Shown in pieces: positions 47,988-57,543 of a DNA stretch of 64,000 nucleotides. Origin of the DNA: Alteromonas macleodii (lineage in GTDB: Bacteria > Pseudomonadota > Gammaproteobacteria > Enterobacterales > Alteromonadaceae); contig NZ_LR812090.1 in NCBI RefSeq assembly GCF_903772925.1, positions 2,500,333 to 2,564,332 of the forward strand, given 5' to 3'. The notes under the pieces are model-generated. The model was not told the DNA's origin. It did not search any database and saw only the letters and a program-made list of their open reading frames with translations. The position numbers and the translations under genes are program-made. The stretch's first letter is position 1, and the number at the start of each line of letters is the position of its first letter.

Positions 47988-49637
47988 GTGGAACGAGAAT
48001 CGATGGAGTTTGACGTAGTCATCGTCGGTGCCGGCCCAGCTGGATTATCAACTGCTTGTAAGCTGATGCAGCTTGCGAATGAAAAAGACCAAGAACTTAT
48101 GGTTTGTGTGGTCGAAAAGGGCTCCGAGGTAGGTGCACATATTCTCTCAGGCGCAGTGTTTGAGCCACGTTCGCTAAACGAACTATTCCCTGATTGGAAA
48201 GAAAAAGGAGCACCACTTAACACGCCGGTGACCGAAGACCACATCTACTTGCTTAATGATGAAACGTTAGCGAAGAAGTTGCCTAACGGCATTACGCCCA
48301 AAACTATGCACAACGATGGCAACTATATAGTGTCTATGGGTAATGTTAGCCGTTGGCTAGCAGAACAGGCTGAGCAGCTAGGCGTTGAGGTATTCCCCGG
48401 CTTTGCAGCTTCTGAGGTTATTTATAATGAAGATGGTAGTGTTGGCGGCGTGCTTACCGGCGACATGGGTGTGGGTGAAGACGGAGAGCCAAAAGACGGT
48501 TACATGCCGGGCATGGAACTACGTGCTAAATACACCGTGTTTGCAGAAGGCTGTCGTGGTCACTTAGGTAAAGAGCTCATTTCTCACTTCAATCTAGATG
48601 AAGACAGCTCACCGCAACATTACGCTATTGGCTTTAAAGAGATTTGGGATATAGACCCAGCGAAGCACCAGCCGGGTTTAGTAGTCCACAGTGCAGGCTG
48701 GCCACTTGATGACGCCACAGGCGGTAGCTATTTATATCACGCTGAAGATAATCAGGTGTTTGTTGGCTTAATTGTCGACCTTAACTACGACAACCCTTAT
48801 TTGAGCCCGTTTGACGAATTCCAACGCTTGAAACACCACCCTGTATTTAAACAATACCTTGAAGGCGGTAAACGTGTATCTTATGGCGCGCGTGCAATTG
48901 CCAAAGGTGGGTTTAACTCTTTACCTAAGATGACTTTCCCAGGTGGCTTACTGGTAGGCTGTGAAGCGGGCACCCTAAATTTTGCCAAAATTAAAGGTAA
49001 CCACACAGCCATGAAGTCGGGCATGCTTGCAGCCGAGAGCATTTTCGAGGCTTTATCTGAAAACGCAGAAGCACCAGTAAAAGAACTAACGAGCTATACA
49101 GATAAATTTAAATCGTCTTGGCTGTATGACGAGCTATTCCGTTCTCGTAACTTCGGCCCTGCTATTCATAAGCTAGGTAATTTCTGGGGTGGTGCATTTA
49201 ACACGGTAGAACAAAACTTCTTTAACGGTAATTTGTTCTTCACTATGAAAGACGAACACAAAGATTACGCGCAGCTTAAAGAAGCGAAAGATGCTACTGA
49301 GATTTCATATCCGAAGCCTGATGGCGTGCTCAGCTTTGATAAACTATCGTCCGTATTTTTGTCGAATACGAATCACGAAGAAGACCAGCCGTGTCATTTA
49401 AAATTAAAAGACCCGTCTATTCCTTTACAGGTTAATTTACCAAAATTCGCAGAACCCGCACAACGCTATTGCCCTGCTGGCGTTTATGAAGTTATTGAAA
49501 AAGAAGGTGAAAAACGTTTCCAAATTAATGCGCAAAACTGTGTTCACTGTAAAACTTGTGACATTAAAGATCCTAGTCAGAATATTAAGTGGCTTGTACC
49601 AGAGGGTGCTGGAGGCCCTAATTACCCGAATATGTAA
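47988..49637 (+). CDS. Electron transfer flavoprotein-ubiquinone oxidoreductase
   Basis: A 549-aa ETF-QO. The FAD motif VVIVGAGPAGLSTACKL is near residue 10. VEKGSEVGAHILSGAVFEPRSLNELFPDW and ARAIAKGGFNSLPKMTFPGGLLVGCEAGTLNFAKIKGNHTAMKSGMLAAE are highly typical. The C-terminal Cys set (CPAGVYEV ... QNCVHCKTCDIKDPSQNI) binds the 4Fe-4S cluster. Monotopic inner-membrane enzyme that transfers electrons from ETF to ubiquinone. Starts with GTG after AAGGAG. Divergent from etfBA. Confidence 0.97.
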   Translation: MERESMEFDVVIVGAGPAGLSTACKLMQLANEKDQELMVCVVEKGSEVGAHILSGAVFEPRSLNELFPDWKEKGAPLNTPVTEDHIYLLNDETLAKKLPNGITPKTMHNDGNYIVSMGNVSRWLAEQAEQLGVEVFPGFAASEVIYNEDGSVGGVLTGDMGVGEDGEPKDGYMPGMELRAKYTVFAEGCRGHLGKELISHFNLDEDSSPQHYAIGFKEIWDIDPAKHQPGLVVHSAGWPLDDATGGSYLYHAEDNQVFVGLIVDLNYDNPYLSPFDEFQRLKHHPVFKQYLEGGKRVSYGARAIAKGGFNSLPKMTFPGGLLVGCEAGTLNFAKIKGNHTAMKSGMLAAESIFEALSENAEAPVKELTSYTDKFKSSWLYDELFRSRNFGPAIHKLGNFWGGAFNTVEQNFFNGNLFFTMKDEHKDYAQLKEAKDATEISYPKPDGVLSFDKLSSVFLSNTNHEEDQPCHLKLKDPSIPLQVNLPKFAEPAQRYCPAGVYEVIEKEGEKRFQINAQNCVHCKTCDIKDPSQNIKWLVPEGAGGPNYPNM

Positions 49638-49674
49638 TTTAATGCGTTATTTGGTTATTTAACTGATATTTTTT

Positions 49675-49697
49675 AAAAGCGAGCTTAGCTCGCTTTT
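49675..49697 (+). terminator. Intrinsic terminator
   Basis: AAAAGCGAGC-TTA-GCTCGCTTTT with a long T-run after the ETF-QO gene. Confidence 0.9.
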
Positions 49698-49759
49698 TTT
49701 TTGTGCTACTTTTAATTATTATCTTATAGAAATTTAGTACAACGTATTAAGGTTAATTA

Positions 49760-50158
49760 ATGAGCGAATTTTTAGATATTTTAACCCATGGAAGACGTTT
49801 ACAAGGTGCTGTTAAGGAATTAAGCATAGAAGAACTTGAACAAGTTCAGGAAAAACTTAGCGGTATAATAGAGAAAAGAAAAGAAAAATTACTAGAACAA
49901 GAAAAACTAAAAAAAGAAAAGTTAGAAAAACTTGCTGCTATTAAACAGCAAATGGAAGAAGCTGGTCTAAACGTAGAAGATTTACAAGCTTTGGATACCG
50001 GTACAAATAAAAACGTAGGTAAGAAGCGTCCTGTCAAATACAAACTTGTGGATGACAGTGGTGAAGAGCACTTATGGACTGGCATTGGGCGTATGCCACG
50101 TGTTTACAAAGACGCACTAGATAGCGGCAAATCACTTAACGATTACGCTATTAATTAA
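49760..50158 (+). CDS. H-NS family nucleoid-associated protein
   Basis: A 132-aa H-NS-like protein. N-terminal oligomerisation half is a long coiled coil (LSIEELEQVQEKLSGIIEKRKEKLLEQEKLKKEKLEKLAAIKQQMEEAG) with many Lys/Glu. The C-terminal DNA-binding part has KYKLVDDSGEEHLWTGIGRMPRVYKDALDSGKSLNDYAI, where WTGIGRMP replaces the WsGqGR-P loop of H-NS. Binds AT-rich, curved DNA and may silence the AT-rich cassette array at the other end of the window. Followed by a terminator. Confidence 0.9.
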   Translation: MSEFLDILTHGRRLQGAVKELSIEELEQVQEKLSGIIEKRKEKLLEQEKLKKEKLEKLAAIKQQMEEAGLNVEDLQALDTGTNKNVGKKRPVKYKLVDDSGEEHLWTGIGRMPRVYKDALDSGKSLNDYAIN

Positions 50159-50177
50159 TATCACTATTTAACCTGCT

Positions 50178-50208
50178 AATAAGGTCTGTTTTTACAGGCC
50201 TTATTTTG
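50178..50208 (+). terminator. Intrinsic terminator
   Basis: AATAAGGTCTG / CAGGCCTTATT stem (one G-T pair) with T-rich tail after the H-NS family gene. Confidence 0.85.
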
Positions 50209-50261
50209 TTTTTAAGACTAAAGCAATGTCTAGCAGACAATTATTCATGGGTAAATAAGTC

Positions 50262-51041
50262 GTGAAGTTAAATTATAAACTTTCAAAGCGAGATTCATCA
50301 TCACCATGGTTAATTTTAATCCATGGGCTTTTCGGCAATGCGGATAATTTAGCCGTGATTAAACGGCATTTTGAATCAGCTTTTAATATTATAAGTGTAG
50401 ACCTACCGGATCACGGTGAGTCTCCGTGGACTGATAGTTTTTCTATGACAGCTGCCGCAGATGCAATTTACGACATTATGCAATCTTTAAATATTGAAAA
50501 AAGCGCTGTATTGGGTCATTCCCTTGGTGGAAAGGTTGCAATGAAGCTGGCCTTAAATCACAACGAAAATATCACACATTTAATTGTAGCTGATATTGCC
50601 CCAGTAAGTTATGACCACAGCCACCAAGCTGTCTTTGATGGGTTGAATTCTGTTTCTTTAGATACCATTGAAAGTAGAAAGGACGCTGAAAAACAAATGG
50701 CTGCCCACGTTAAGGAAATGGGCGTCAGACAGTTTCTGTTAAAAAGCCTGTATCAAGATGAAAGCGGAGCATGGAAGTGGCGCTTCAACGTGAGCGGACT
50801 AATCAAAAGTTACTCGCACATTATTGATTGGGAACAAACAAATCAAACGTTCGATGGCGTAACCTTATTTATTAAGGGCAGCGAGTCCGACTACATTACA
50901 CCGGCCTATCGCGATGCGATAGCTCACTACTTTCCAAATGCGAAAGCGCATATTATTGAAGGTACGGGGCACTGGTTACACGCAGAAAAACCAGCGATAT
51001 TTAACGGTATTGTAGAAAGAACGCTCAACAAATCGTCATAA
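50262..51041 (+). CDS. ybfF: Alpha/beta hydrolase, YbfF-type acyl-CoA/ester hydrolase
   Basis: A 259-aa alpha/beta hydrolase. LILIHGLFGNADNLAVIKRHF carries the oxyanion glycines, GHSLGGKVAMKLAL the catalytic Ser, SEDYITPAYRDA-like SESDYITPAYR the Asp and EGTGHWLHAEKP the His. YbfF hydrolyses short acyl esters or acyl-CoA; the function in this strain is inferred. Starts with GTG. Upstream of the DUF2788 gene, as in other gammaproteobacteria. Confidence 0.88.
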   Translation: MKLNYKLSKRDSSSPWLILIHGLFGNADNLAVIKRHFESAFNIISVDLPDHGESPWTDSFSMTAAADAIYDIMQSLNIEKSAVLGHSLGGKVAMKLALNHNENITHLIVADIAPVSYDHSHQAVFDGLNSVSLDTIESRKDAEKQMAAHVKEMGVRQFLLKSLYQDESGAWKWRFNVSGLIKSYSHIIDWEQTNQTFDGVTLFIKGSESDYITPAYRDAIAHYFPNAKAHIIEGTGHWLHAEKPAIFNGIVERTLNKSS

Positions 51042-51164
51042 AGTAGAACATTTCTCATCCAACAGGATGAGAATGACTATTATTACATATTTTTGAACGT
51101 TTTAGGCTCTTACAGGCGTATATACTGTGATATAGTTGCGCCAGATTTTTTAAGTAACAACACT

Positions 51165-51383
51165 ATGCTTGCAGAAAATTACGAACTCATTGAGTCCATT
51201 ATGCTGTATGGCGGCTTATCTATTCTTTTTGGATTGATGGGTTTTGCCGTACACGATGTATTACGTAAGAACGATGTTCCTCTTATTGGAAGAGTAGTCA
51301 CCTATGGCGTGCTGGGTTTAGGCGCGTTAGGATTTCTTGCGAAAGGCATTATTGAATGGTTTTGGCTAAGCACAGGCGTTTAA
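51165..51383 (+). CDS. DUF2788 family membrane protein (72 aa)
   Basis: Small protein with two membrane helices: LIESIMLYGGLSILFGLMGFAV, then HDVLRKNDVPLIGRVVTYGVLGLGALGFLAKGIIEWF, the DUF2788 signature. Function unknown. The frame extends upstream from 51093 through TTG, but the ATG at 51165 matches the family start. A TATACT (51119-51124) could be a -10 element. Lies between ybfF and fldA, the usual neighbourhood of this family. Confidence 0.85.
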   Translation: MLAENYELIESIMLYGGLSILFGLMGFAVHDVLRKNDVPLIGRVVTYGVLGLGALGFLAKGIIEWFWLSTGV

Positions 51384-51409
51384 TTAGTAACGATTAATAG
51401 AGGTTAGAT

Positions 51410-51934
51410 ATGGCAAGCGTTGGCCTATTTTTCGGAAGTGACACGGGTAACACCGAACATGTTGCGAAAATGATCCAGAAGGAATTGGGTAAACAGCTAA
51501 TTGATGTAAAAGATATTGCCAAGAGCAGTAAAGAAGACATCGCTGAGTTTGATTTGCTTATCTTCGGTATCCCTACGTGGTACTACGGCGAAGCACAGTG
51601 TGACTGGGATGACTTCTTTCCTGAATTAGAGCAGATAGACTTTAACGACAAGCTTGTTGCTATTTTTGGTTGTGGCGACCAGGAAGACTATGCGGAATAC
51701 TTCCTTGACGCAATGGGCATGGTACGCGACATTGTAGAAGCTAAAGGCGCTATTTTAGTAGGTCAATGGTCTACGGAAGGCTATGACTTTGAAGCATCTA
51801 AGGGTATGGCAGACGACAACCACTTTGTGGGTCTTGGCATCGACGAAGACCGTCAACCAGAGCTAACAGACTCTCGCGTTAAAGCATGGTGCAAGCAAAT
51901 TCACGACGAGCTTTGCTTGGCGGAATTGGCGTAG
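51410..51934 (+). CDS. fldA: Flavodoxin I
   Basis: A 174-aa long-chain flavodoxin: GLFFGSDTGNTEHVAKMIQ is the FMN phosphate loop, GIPTWYYGEAQCDWDDFF and GCGDQEDYAEYFLDAMGMVRDI the FMN-stacking regions, with the DFEASKGMADDNHFVGLGIDEDRQPELTDSRVKAWCKQI C-terminus. One-electron carrier that replaces ferredoxin under iron limitation, in line with the nearby fur gene. Followed by a terminator and the chemoreceptor gene on the opposite strand. Confidence 0.97.
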   Translation: MASVGLFFGSDTGNTEHVAKMIQKELGKQLIDVKDIAKSSKEDIAEFDLLIFGIPTWYYGEAQCDWDDFFPELEQIDFNDKLVAIFGCGDQEDYAEYFLDAMGMVRDIVEAKGAILVGQWSTEGYDFEASKGMADDNHFVGLGIDEDRQPELTDSRVKAWCKQIHDELCLAELA

Positions 51935-51992
51935 ACATAGCTGAATCAGCCATAAATTGGCTATTTAGAAGCTATAAAGTAGCTATCAATTG

Positions 51993-52021
51993 AAAAAACC
52001 GCTCTAATTGAGCGGTTTTTT
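51993..52021. terminator. Bidirectional intrinsic terminator
   Basis: AAAAAACCGCTC / GAGCGGTTTTTT with a five-base loop; ends fldA (+) and the chemoreceptor gene (-). Confidence 0.9.
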
Positions 52022-52069
52022 GTTATATAGAAACACTCCTTGAATTATTAGCTTAGCTGATTGAACTAA

Positions 52070-54076
52070 CTAAAGCTGAAACCGCTCTACCGCCTTTCTT
52101 AAGCTCTCTGTTTGCGCGTCTAGCATCATTGTCGATTCGTTCGACTGTCGGGTGCTTTGTGCACTTGAATCTGCCAGCGCTACAATGCGGTTTAAACTTG
52201 TGGCCACATCACCGAGCAACACATCTTGCTGCTCTGTATCTTCAACAATATGTTCGTTAATGTCGCTCAGACGCTCAATAATTTCTCTAATGCTTTCTAC
52301 TTGTTGAGAAACCTGTTGGGTTATTTCTACCCCTGCTTGCGCTTGCTCTCGACCTGCATTAATAGCTTTTACAGCCTGCGCTGCATCTTTTTGTAAGTTG
52401 CCAATCATTTGCTCGATTTCTTCCGTGGAATCGTGCGTTCGATTTGCTAATGTTCGCACTTCATCTGCAACAACTGCAAAGCCCCTACCCTGTTCGCCTG
52501 CCCGCGCAGCCTCAATAGCAGCGTTTAGGGCTAATAAATTAGTTTGCTCTGCTATGGTTTTGATAACGTCCAAAATACTGCCAATACTCCTAGAGTTATC
52601 ATCTAGGCGCCCAATAACCTGTGCTGAAGACTCAGCTTGCTCGGCTTGATTGCTAACTTGATCACTACTTTTTTGAACCAGCAACCCAATGTCAGTACTC
52701 TGTCTTGTGATAGTACGTAATGCATCCATCGCTTCATTGATTTGCGCAAGATTACTGCGACTTTTGTCTTGAACATTTTTAGTATTGGTGGAGGTAATAG
52801 TAACTTGCTCTCGCTGTTTATCCACTTCAGATAAGCTCTTATTGCCAAGCTCAACACTTTCTTTAGTAATTTCAATTAAGCGCTTTTCCTGTTCAAGAAT
52901 ATTACCTACCAGTTCTCGCAGGCTATCGGTTAAGCTGTTTACCTTTGCTGAAAGAGCAGAAAACTCATCGTTGCCTTCTTCTGGTAATTTGGTACTTAAA
53001 TCACCATGGCTTAACTGGTTTAGCCCTTTGTTTATATGCTTAAGTGGCTTTGAAATGCTGCGTGTTACTATTACCGCTAAAAAAATGGCAGCCGTAAGTC
53101 CTAAGATTGCAACGACAGTGTTGCGAACTAAATTTTCTTGTACCGATTCGAGTATAGCGTTTTGCCCTTCGAGGGATTGCGCTTGAACGGTATCAAACAG
53201 AGTATTTATATCAGTAAGCGCGGTTTCTAATGCTTGCTTTGCTTGTTTTTGTGCTTGCGCCGCTTTGTCTACTTCAGCAAGTTTTTGTTGTTGCAACGCA
53301 ATTAGCCCGTTTGAACCGTTTACGGCGTCTATTAATAAATCATATTGTTCATTAAACGCCTCTATTGTGCCACCATCATCCACACTCGTAGCCAAACGGT
53401 TCACATAATCCTTATCTACCTGTAAATTGCTTAGCTGGTATTCAAGGTCTTCAATGATATTTGCACTTTGGGTTTCATCGTTAGATTCAGCTAACTCAAT
53501 AAAAGAGTCGTTCATGGTAAGCAGCTTATTATCAATGGCGGTGCCAGCGCCAATAAGCGTATCTAGACTAGGGTCATTACTTTCCAAATAAGAAAGGTCG
53601 AGCATCAATGCGCTTGCTTCGTCTGCCGCCATAAGTACTTTTTCAAGCTGCGTAGCAAGCGCGTTTTCAATATTCATTCTTTCATCAATTGCAATGTACA
53701 TTTCATTACTGTCGCTCACATAGCTCGAACTTACTTCAACAGCATTTTTAGCTATCGAGTTTTCTGGCATGAGAGATTTCAGTCGCGACAAATCGTTAGA
53801 AAAGGTTGATGACAGCGAATCAAATGTTTGCTTATTTTTTTCTAATTCGTCTCTACTTTCTACGTGATAACCATTGGCCGTTATTACTGATAAAGACAAT
53901 ATTTCAGTTTTTACTTTTACCATACTGGTCTGTACTGGCATTTTTTGCTCTACAACGTCTTGTGCAGAGTCTTTAATACTAGTTAAACCGAAATAGGAGA
54001 GAATACTTGTAAGCAATAGCAAGCAGCCAAATAAGCCGAAGCCTAAAGTGATTTTATTTATAATTGTTAATCGCAT
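52070..54076 (-). CDS. Methyl-accepting chemotaxis protein
   Basis: A 668-aa receptor: short cytoplasmic start, membrane helix ([26 protein letters not shown]), a long helical periplasmic domain, second membrane helix ([23 protein letters not shown]), a HAMP domain ([34 protein letters not shown]) and a signalling domain with the tip [35 protein letters not shown]. The first ATG with GGAAG site gives start 54076; the frame opens four codons earlier with GTG. Sits between fldA and fur. Ligand unknown. Confidence 0.92.
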   Translation of the reverse strand: MRLTIINKITLGFGLFGCLLLLTSILSYFGLTSIKDSAQDVVEQKMPVQTSMVKVKTEILSLSVITANGYHVESRDELEKNKQTFDSLSSTFSNDLSRLKSLMPENSIAKNAVEVSSSYVSDSNEMYIAIDERMNIENALATQLEKVLMAADEASALMLDLSYLESNDPSLDTLIGAGTAIDNKLLTMNDSFIELAESNDETQSANIIEDLEYQLSNLQVDKDYVNRLATSVDDGGTIEAFNEQYDLLIDAVNGSNGLIALQQQKLAEVDKAAQAQKQAKQALETALTDINTLFDTVQAQSLEGQNAILESVQENLVRNTVVAILGLTAAIFLAVIVTRSISKPLKHINKGLNQLSHGDLSTKLPEEGNDEFSALSAKVNSLTDSLRELVGNILEQEKRLIEITKESVELGNKSLSEVDKQREQVTITSTNTKNVQDKSRSNLAQINEAMDALRTITRQSTDIGLLVQKSSDQVSNQAEQAESSAQVIGRLDDNSRSIGSILDVIKTIAEQTNLLALNAAIEAARAGEQGRGFAVVADEVRTLANRTHDSTEEIEQMIGNLQKDAAQAVKAINAGREQAQAGVEITQQVSQQVESIREIIERLSDINEHIVEDTEQQDVLLGDVATSLNRIVALADSSAQSTRQSNESTMMLDAQTESLRKAVERFQL

Positions 54077-54388
54077 GGACACTTCCACTTAAATACGTGC
54101 AAAAAACTACCAAATGAACGCAACTTTTTAAGTTTAGTTTAACAGGATGTTAATTCAATACATCAAAAGTTTTATTTATTTTACTTATTTGTTAGATAAA
54201 TCGAGCACTTACATTCTGGTCAGGCCACATGTTGCAAGGCCCACACTTAAGTACAATATTTTTTGCAATTAGCGCCTTGGGCAAATTTTCGGCGAGAAGA
54301 CAAAGATTCCACGGTTTTGCTTTTAAATTGTTTCAACTTACCTATAATAACCACCAAATACTTATTCACTCGTTCTTAGTAGGCTGTA
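54077..54388. other. Intergenic region between chemoreceptor and fur genes
   Basis: AT-rich, no gene recognised. A -10-like TATAAT (54343-54348) probably belongs to the fur promoter; no Fur box was evident. Confidence 0.5.
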
Positions 54389-54817
54389 ATGGATCAAAAT
54401 AAAGAATTGAAAAAAGCAGGGCTAAAAGTCACTCTGCCTCGCCTTAAAATTTTACAAATTCTGCAAGAGCCAGAAAACCAACATATCAGCGCTGAAGATG
54501 TCTATAAGATCCTAATTGAACAGGGTGAAGAGATAGGTCTTGCGACCGTTTACCGCGTATTAAACCAATTTGATGATGCAGGTATTCTTAACCGCCACCA
54601 CTTTGAAGGTGGAAAGTCAGTATTTGAAATCAGTCATAAAGATCACCACGACCACCTTGTATGCCTTAAGTGTGGTAAAGTGATCGAATTTGAAGACGAG
54701 ATTATCGAAGAACGTCAAGAGATGATTGCTAAGCAGCATAAGATGAAGCTTACTCACCACAGCCTTTACCTATATGGCGAATGTACAGACGGTAACTGCG
54801 ACAACGCTCCTGAATAA
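54389..54817 (+). CDS. fur: Ferric uptake regulator
   Basis: A 142-aa Fur: winged-helix part GLKVTLPRLKILQILQEPENQHISAEDVYKILIEQGEEIGLATVYRVLNQFDDAGILNRHHFEGGKSVFEI, then the metal-binding region with HHDHLVCLKCGKVIEFEDEIIEERQ (the CxxC zinc pair) and a C-terminal YGECTDGNCDN. Iron-responsive repressor. Conserved fldA-fur pairing is interrupted by the chemoreceptor gene. Ends at a strong terminator. Confidence 0.98.
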   Translation: MDQNKELKKAGLKVTLPRLKILQILQEPENQHISAEDVYKILIEQGEEIGLATVYRVLNQFDDAGILNRHHFEGGKSVFEISHKDHHDHLVCLKCGKVIEFEDEIIEERQEMIAKQHKMKLTHHSLYLYGECTDGNCDNAPE

Positions 54818-54838
54818 GTTGCAATATTAATTAGTAAG

Positions 54839-54862
54839 AAGCCCGCTTGAGCGGGCTTTTTC
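54839..54862. terminator. Bidirectional intrinsic terminator
   Basis: AAGCCCGC-TTGA-GCGGGCTT with T-run; follows fur and the D-amino-acid transaminase gene (convergent). Confidence 0.9.
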
Positions 54863-54868
54863 AATTTA

Positions 54869-55735
54869 TTAGGCTTTGAATTTGTATGCATGGTAGGCGT
54901 TGATTGCCTTTTCCCATACATCGCCCACTTCTCCGGAACCTATCTGCTTGCCCTCTACTTCGACTACCGGGGCAACTTCTTTGCTTGACGACGTTAACCA
55001 AACCTCATCAGCCTCTAGCAATTCGCCTTTACTAAACCAGGTTTCCGTCACCACCAGCCCTGCTTGTTTGAATGCCTCAATGGCAATGGCACGAGTAATA
55101 CCGGGAAGCAGTTCATGGTTTAATGGAGGCGTAAAAATACATCCATTTTTCACCATAAAGACGTTACATGAGCTTGCCTCAGTTATCATACCTTCGCTGT
55201 TGTACAAAATAGTTTCATTAACACCTGCGTCAACACCTGCTTGGTAGTGCATTACATTGCCTAACAAGGAAGTAGATTTAATATGGCAGCGTTGCCATCT
55301 TTTATCTTGCTGAAGCGCAACTTTAAAAGGCTTAGCATCAGCCTTGGCAGTTGGCTGAGGTGGCGCTATTTCAAAGGCGAACCCAAATACGGTTGGTGCT
55401 ATATTCTTTGGGTATGCATGAAGTCGTTTTGTATCTGCACCTCGACTTACGTGGAAATAAACACCTATGTTTCCACTTTCAATAAACGCTTTGTTTTTCT
55501 CAACCAAACTGGACAAAATGGTTTGCCATTCTTCTACCGTATACGGGTTAGCGATTTCTATCGCTTTAAGGCCTTGCGACATGCGAGACGTGTGCCCTTT
55601 AAACCCTACCGCTTTACCTGAATAAGTAGGTATGACTTCATAGATACCGTCGCCAAAAAGAAAGCCTCTGTCCATAGGAGAAATCTTGGCCTCAGAAAGA
55701 GGCATATACTCACCATTTAAAAACGCAATTGTCAC
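54869..55735 (-). CDS. dat: D-amino-acid transaminase (class IV)
   Basis: A 288-aa class IV transaminase. FLNGEYMPLSEAKISPMDRGFLFGDGIYEVIPTYSGKAV start, FHVSRGADTKRLHAYPKN, HIKSTSLLGNVMHYQAGVDAGVNETILYNSEGMITEASSCNVFMV and PLLNHELLPGITR, as in D-alanine/D-amino-acid transaminases rather than IlvE. The PLP lysine lies in CHIKSTS. Overlaps pxpC by four bases, last gene of the operon. It may link D-glutamate and D-alanine metabolism to 5-oxoproline use. Confidence 0.85.
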   Translation of the reverse strand: MTIAFLNGEYMPLSEAKISPMDRGFLFGDGIYEVIPTYSGKAVGFKGHTSRMSQGLKAIEIANPYTVEEWQTILSSLVEKNKAFIESGNIGVYFHVSRGADTKRLHAYPKNIAPTVFGFAFEIAPPQPTAKADAKPFKVALQQDKRWQRCHIKSTSLLGNVMHYQAGVDAGVNETILYNSEGMITEASSCNVFMVKNGCIFTPPLNHELLPGITRAIAIEAFKQAGLVVTETWFSKGELLEADEVWLTSSSKEVAPVVEVEGKQIGSGEVGDVWEKAINAYHAYKFKA

Positions 55736-56679
55736 AATATTTCTCCTTGTAATCGACGACGTCTACTTGTCATTAGTAGCCAATCCGCCCTTGCTTCTTC
55801 TTCGTTTTGAAATACGAAATTCACTTTTTCACCTGGCACCGCTTGGGCCAAGCGACTTATATCACAGGGGCTTACACAGCCAAGCTTAGGGTAGCCCCCC
55901 AGAGTCTGCCTATCACGCATCATTACAATTGGCTGCCCGTCACCTGGCACTTGAATTGCGCCTAAATGAATTGCCTCAGAGCGCATATTTTCTATATCGG
56001 CGGTAACTGATTCGCCGGTAAGCCTAAATCCCATTCGGTCTATAGATGATGAAACTGTGTAGCTACTGGTTTCAAAAGTACGTAACGCAACCTTGCTAAA
56101 GCTTGAAAATTGATAACCAGGGATCACACGAATAGACTCTATAAAGCCATAATCATCAATGTGCTGGTGTGGAAGCCTGCGCATTTTAGCCTTGTCTTGG
56201 TTTCTGGTGTTAGCTAAAACCTCGATTAAATCGCCGTCTTTTAAGGCGCTGCCTTGACCGTTTAACCCACCTAGCTGCTCACGCACTACTGTACAAGCAC
56301 TCCCTACGGCTTTTGGTACTTGCCAGTTTCCGCCTATGGCTAAGTAAGCTTTGCTCCCAAGTAACCCACTTGAAAATGTGATAACAGACCCTGCGGTTGC
56401 CTTGTGGCTATGATAAGGCTCTCTAGAACTGCCATCTATATCAAGGGTGGGCTCCCTTCCAGTAACGGCAACTATGCAATCTTCATCAACCTGCAATCGC
56501 ATTTCACCAATGGCTTCAATGCATGGCGTGCCATCTAAATTGAAGGCAAGAAAATTGGCCCAGTCATAGGCATTGCCGTCCATAGGACCAGATTCACAAA
56601 AACCATCCCGTTGTCGCCCTACCCGTCCGTTATCAATGATAAGGCTAAACAGTCCTTTACTGAGTACTTCAATTCTCAT
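55732..56679 (-). CDS. pxpC: 5-oxoprolinase subunit C
   Basis: A 315-aa PxpC (KipA, biotin-dependent carboxyltransferase-like) protein. GLFSLIIDNGRVGRQRDGFCESGPMDGNAYDWANFL start, AVTGREPTLDIDG, LLGSKAYLAIGGNWQVPKAVGSACT, SSSIDRMGFRLTGES and DRQTLGGYPKLGCVSPCDISRLAQAVPGEKVNFV are conserved in the family. With PxpA and PxpB hydrolyses 5-oxo-L-proline to glutamate with ATP. Four-base overlaps on both sides (pxpB, dat). Confidence 0.93.
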   Translation of the reverse strand: MRIEVLSKGLFSLIIDNGRVGRQRDGFCESGPMDGNAYDWANFLAFNLDGTPCIEAIGEMRLQVDEDCIVAVTGREPTLDIDGSSREPYHSHKATAGSVITFSSGLLGSKAYLAIGGNWQVPKAVGSACTVVREQLGGLNGQGSALKDGDLIEVLANTRNQDKAKMRRLPHQHIDDYGFIESIRVIPGYQFSSFSKVALRTFETSSYTVSSSIDRMGFRLTGESVTADIENMRSEAIHLGAIQVPGDGQPIVMMRDRQTLGGYPKLGCVSPCDISRLAQAVPGEKVNFVFQNEEEARADWLLMTSRRRRLQGEIL

Positions 56680-57416
56680 CGTTCAACCTGCAATCCTGCT
56701 CTATATTCCTGTTCAGTAACTGAAACAAACCTAACCTCATCACCTGCTTTTAAACGGGCTTCACTTTGCTCTTTTTTATGAATGAGCATGTCGAATGCCG
56801 TAAGCCCCAATAGATTCCATCCACCAGGCGATTCACTGGGGTAGACAGCGGTTTGCCTGTCAGCGATTGCGACCGCGCCTTTGGGAACGCGTTTACGCGG
56901 TGTACCAAGCCGCGCACAGCTGAGCGTTTCTGGAATATCCCCCATATAGGCGAAGCCTGGGGAGAATCCCACTGCGTATACTTTGTAAGTTGTGCTAGTG
57001 TGCAATTCGATAACTTCTTCAATTGACAGCGACGTTTTCTTACTCACTACACTCAAATCACTGGCATTTGGTGCGCCATACCACACAGGGATTTCAATCA
57101 CTGCACTACTTTCGTTTCTGTTAAATTGTATAGATTCTGTTTGTTGATTTATGCCTTCAGCGTCTAAATTACTTAAGGCACGGTATACACCGTGGCTGTC
57201 AATTAGTGCCATATCAAAAACGATTAACAAACTGTCGTAAGAAGGCACGCATTCGCGTAACCAGCACCATGAATTTCTACTCTTATTACTATCAATAGCT
57301 GCCAACATGTTGTGGCAGGCATTATTCGCGTCATCCAAATTTGGGCCGTCAAAATACAAGATGATGGCGTCTGCACTAGCTATAACTATTCGTTTAATAC
57401 GACCGAAAGCTTGCAT
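56676..57416 (-). CDS. pxpB: 5-oxoprolinase subunit B
   Basis: A 246-aa PxpB (KipI-like, carboxyltransferase domain 1). FYKVYAVGFSPGFAYMGDIPETLSCARLGTPRKRVPKGAVAIADRQTAVYPSESPGGWNLLGLTAFDML is diagnostic, with the conserved His/Gly regions replaced here by a TTYKVYAVGFSPGF stretch. The N-terminal half is a degenerate CHAD-like alpha/beta part. Works with PxpA and PxpC. Overlaps pxpC by four bases. Confidence 0.92.
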   Translation of the reverse strand: MQAFGRIKRIVIASADAIILYFDGPNLDDANNACHNMLAAIDSNKSRNSWCWLRECVPSYDSLLIVFDMALIDSHGVYRALSNLDAEGINQQTESIQFNRNESSAVIEIPVWYGAPNASDLSVVSKKTSLSIEEVIELHTSTTYKVYAVGFSPGFAYMGDIPETLSCARLGTPRKRVPKGAVAIADRQTAVYPSESPGGWNLLGLTAFDMLIHKKEQSEARLKAGDEVRFVSVTEQEYRAGLQVER

Positions 57417-57543
57417 CTACTGTCCTTGTTGTCTCACTGGCCATTACGAGTTGTGTTGCGCTTTAGGTATTCGACGCTTGGTACAACAAAGGTTAATAGC
57501 CTTGTGTATTGTTCTTTTAAATTGTGTTTTTTATATGGCAGGT

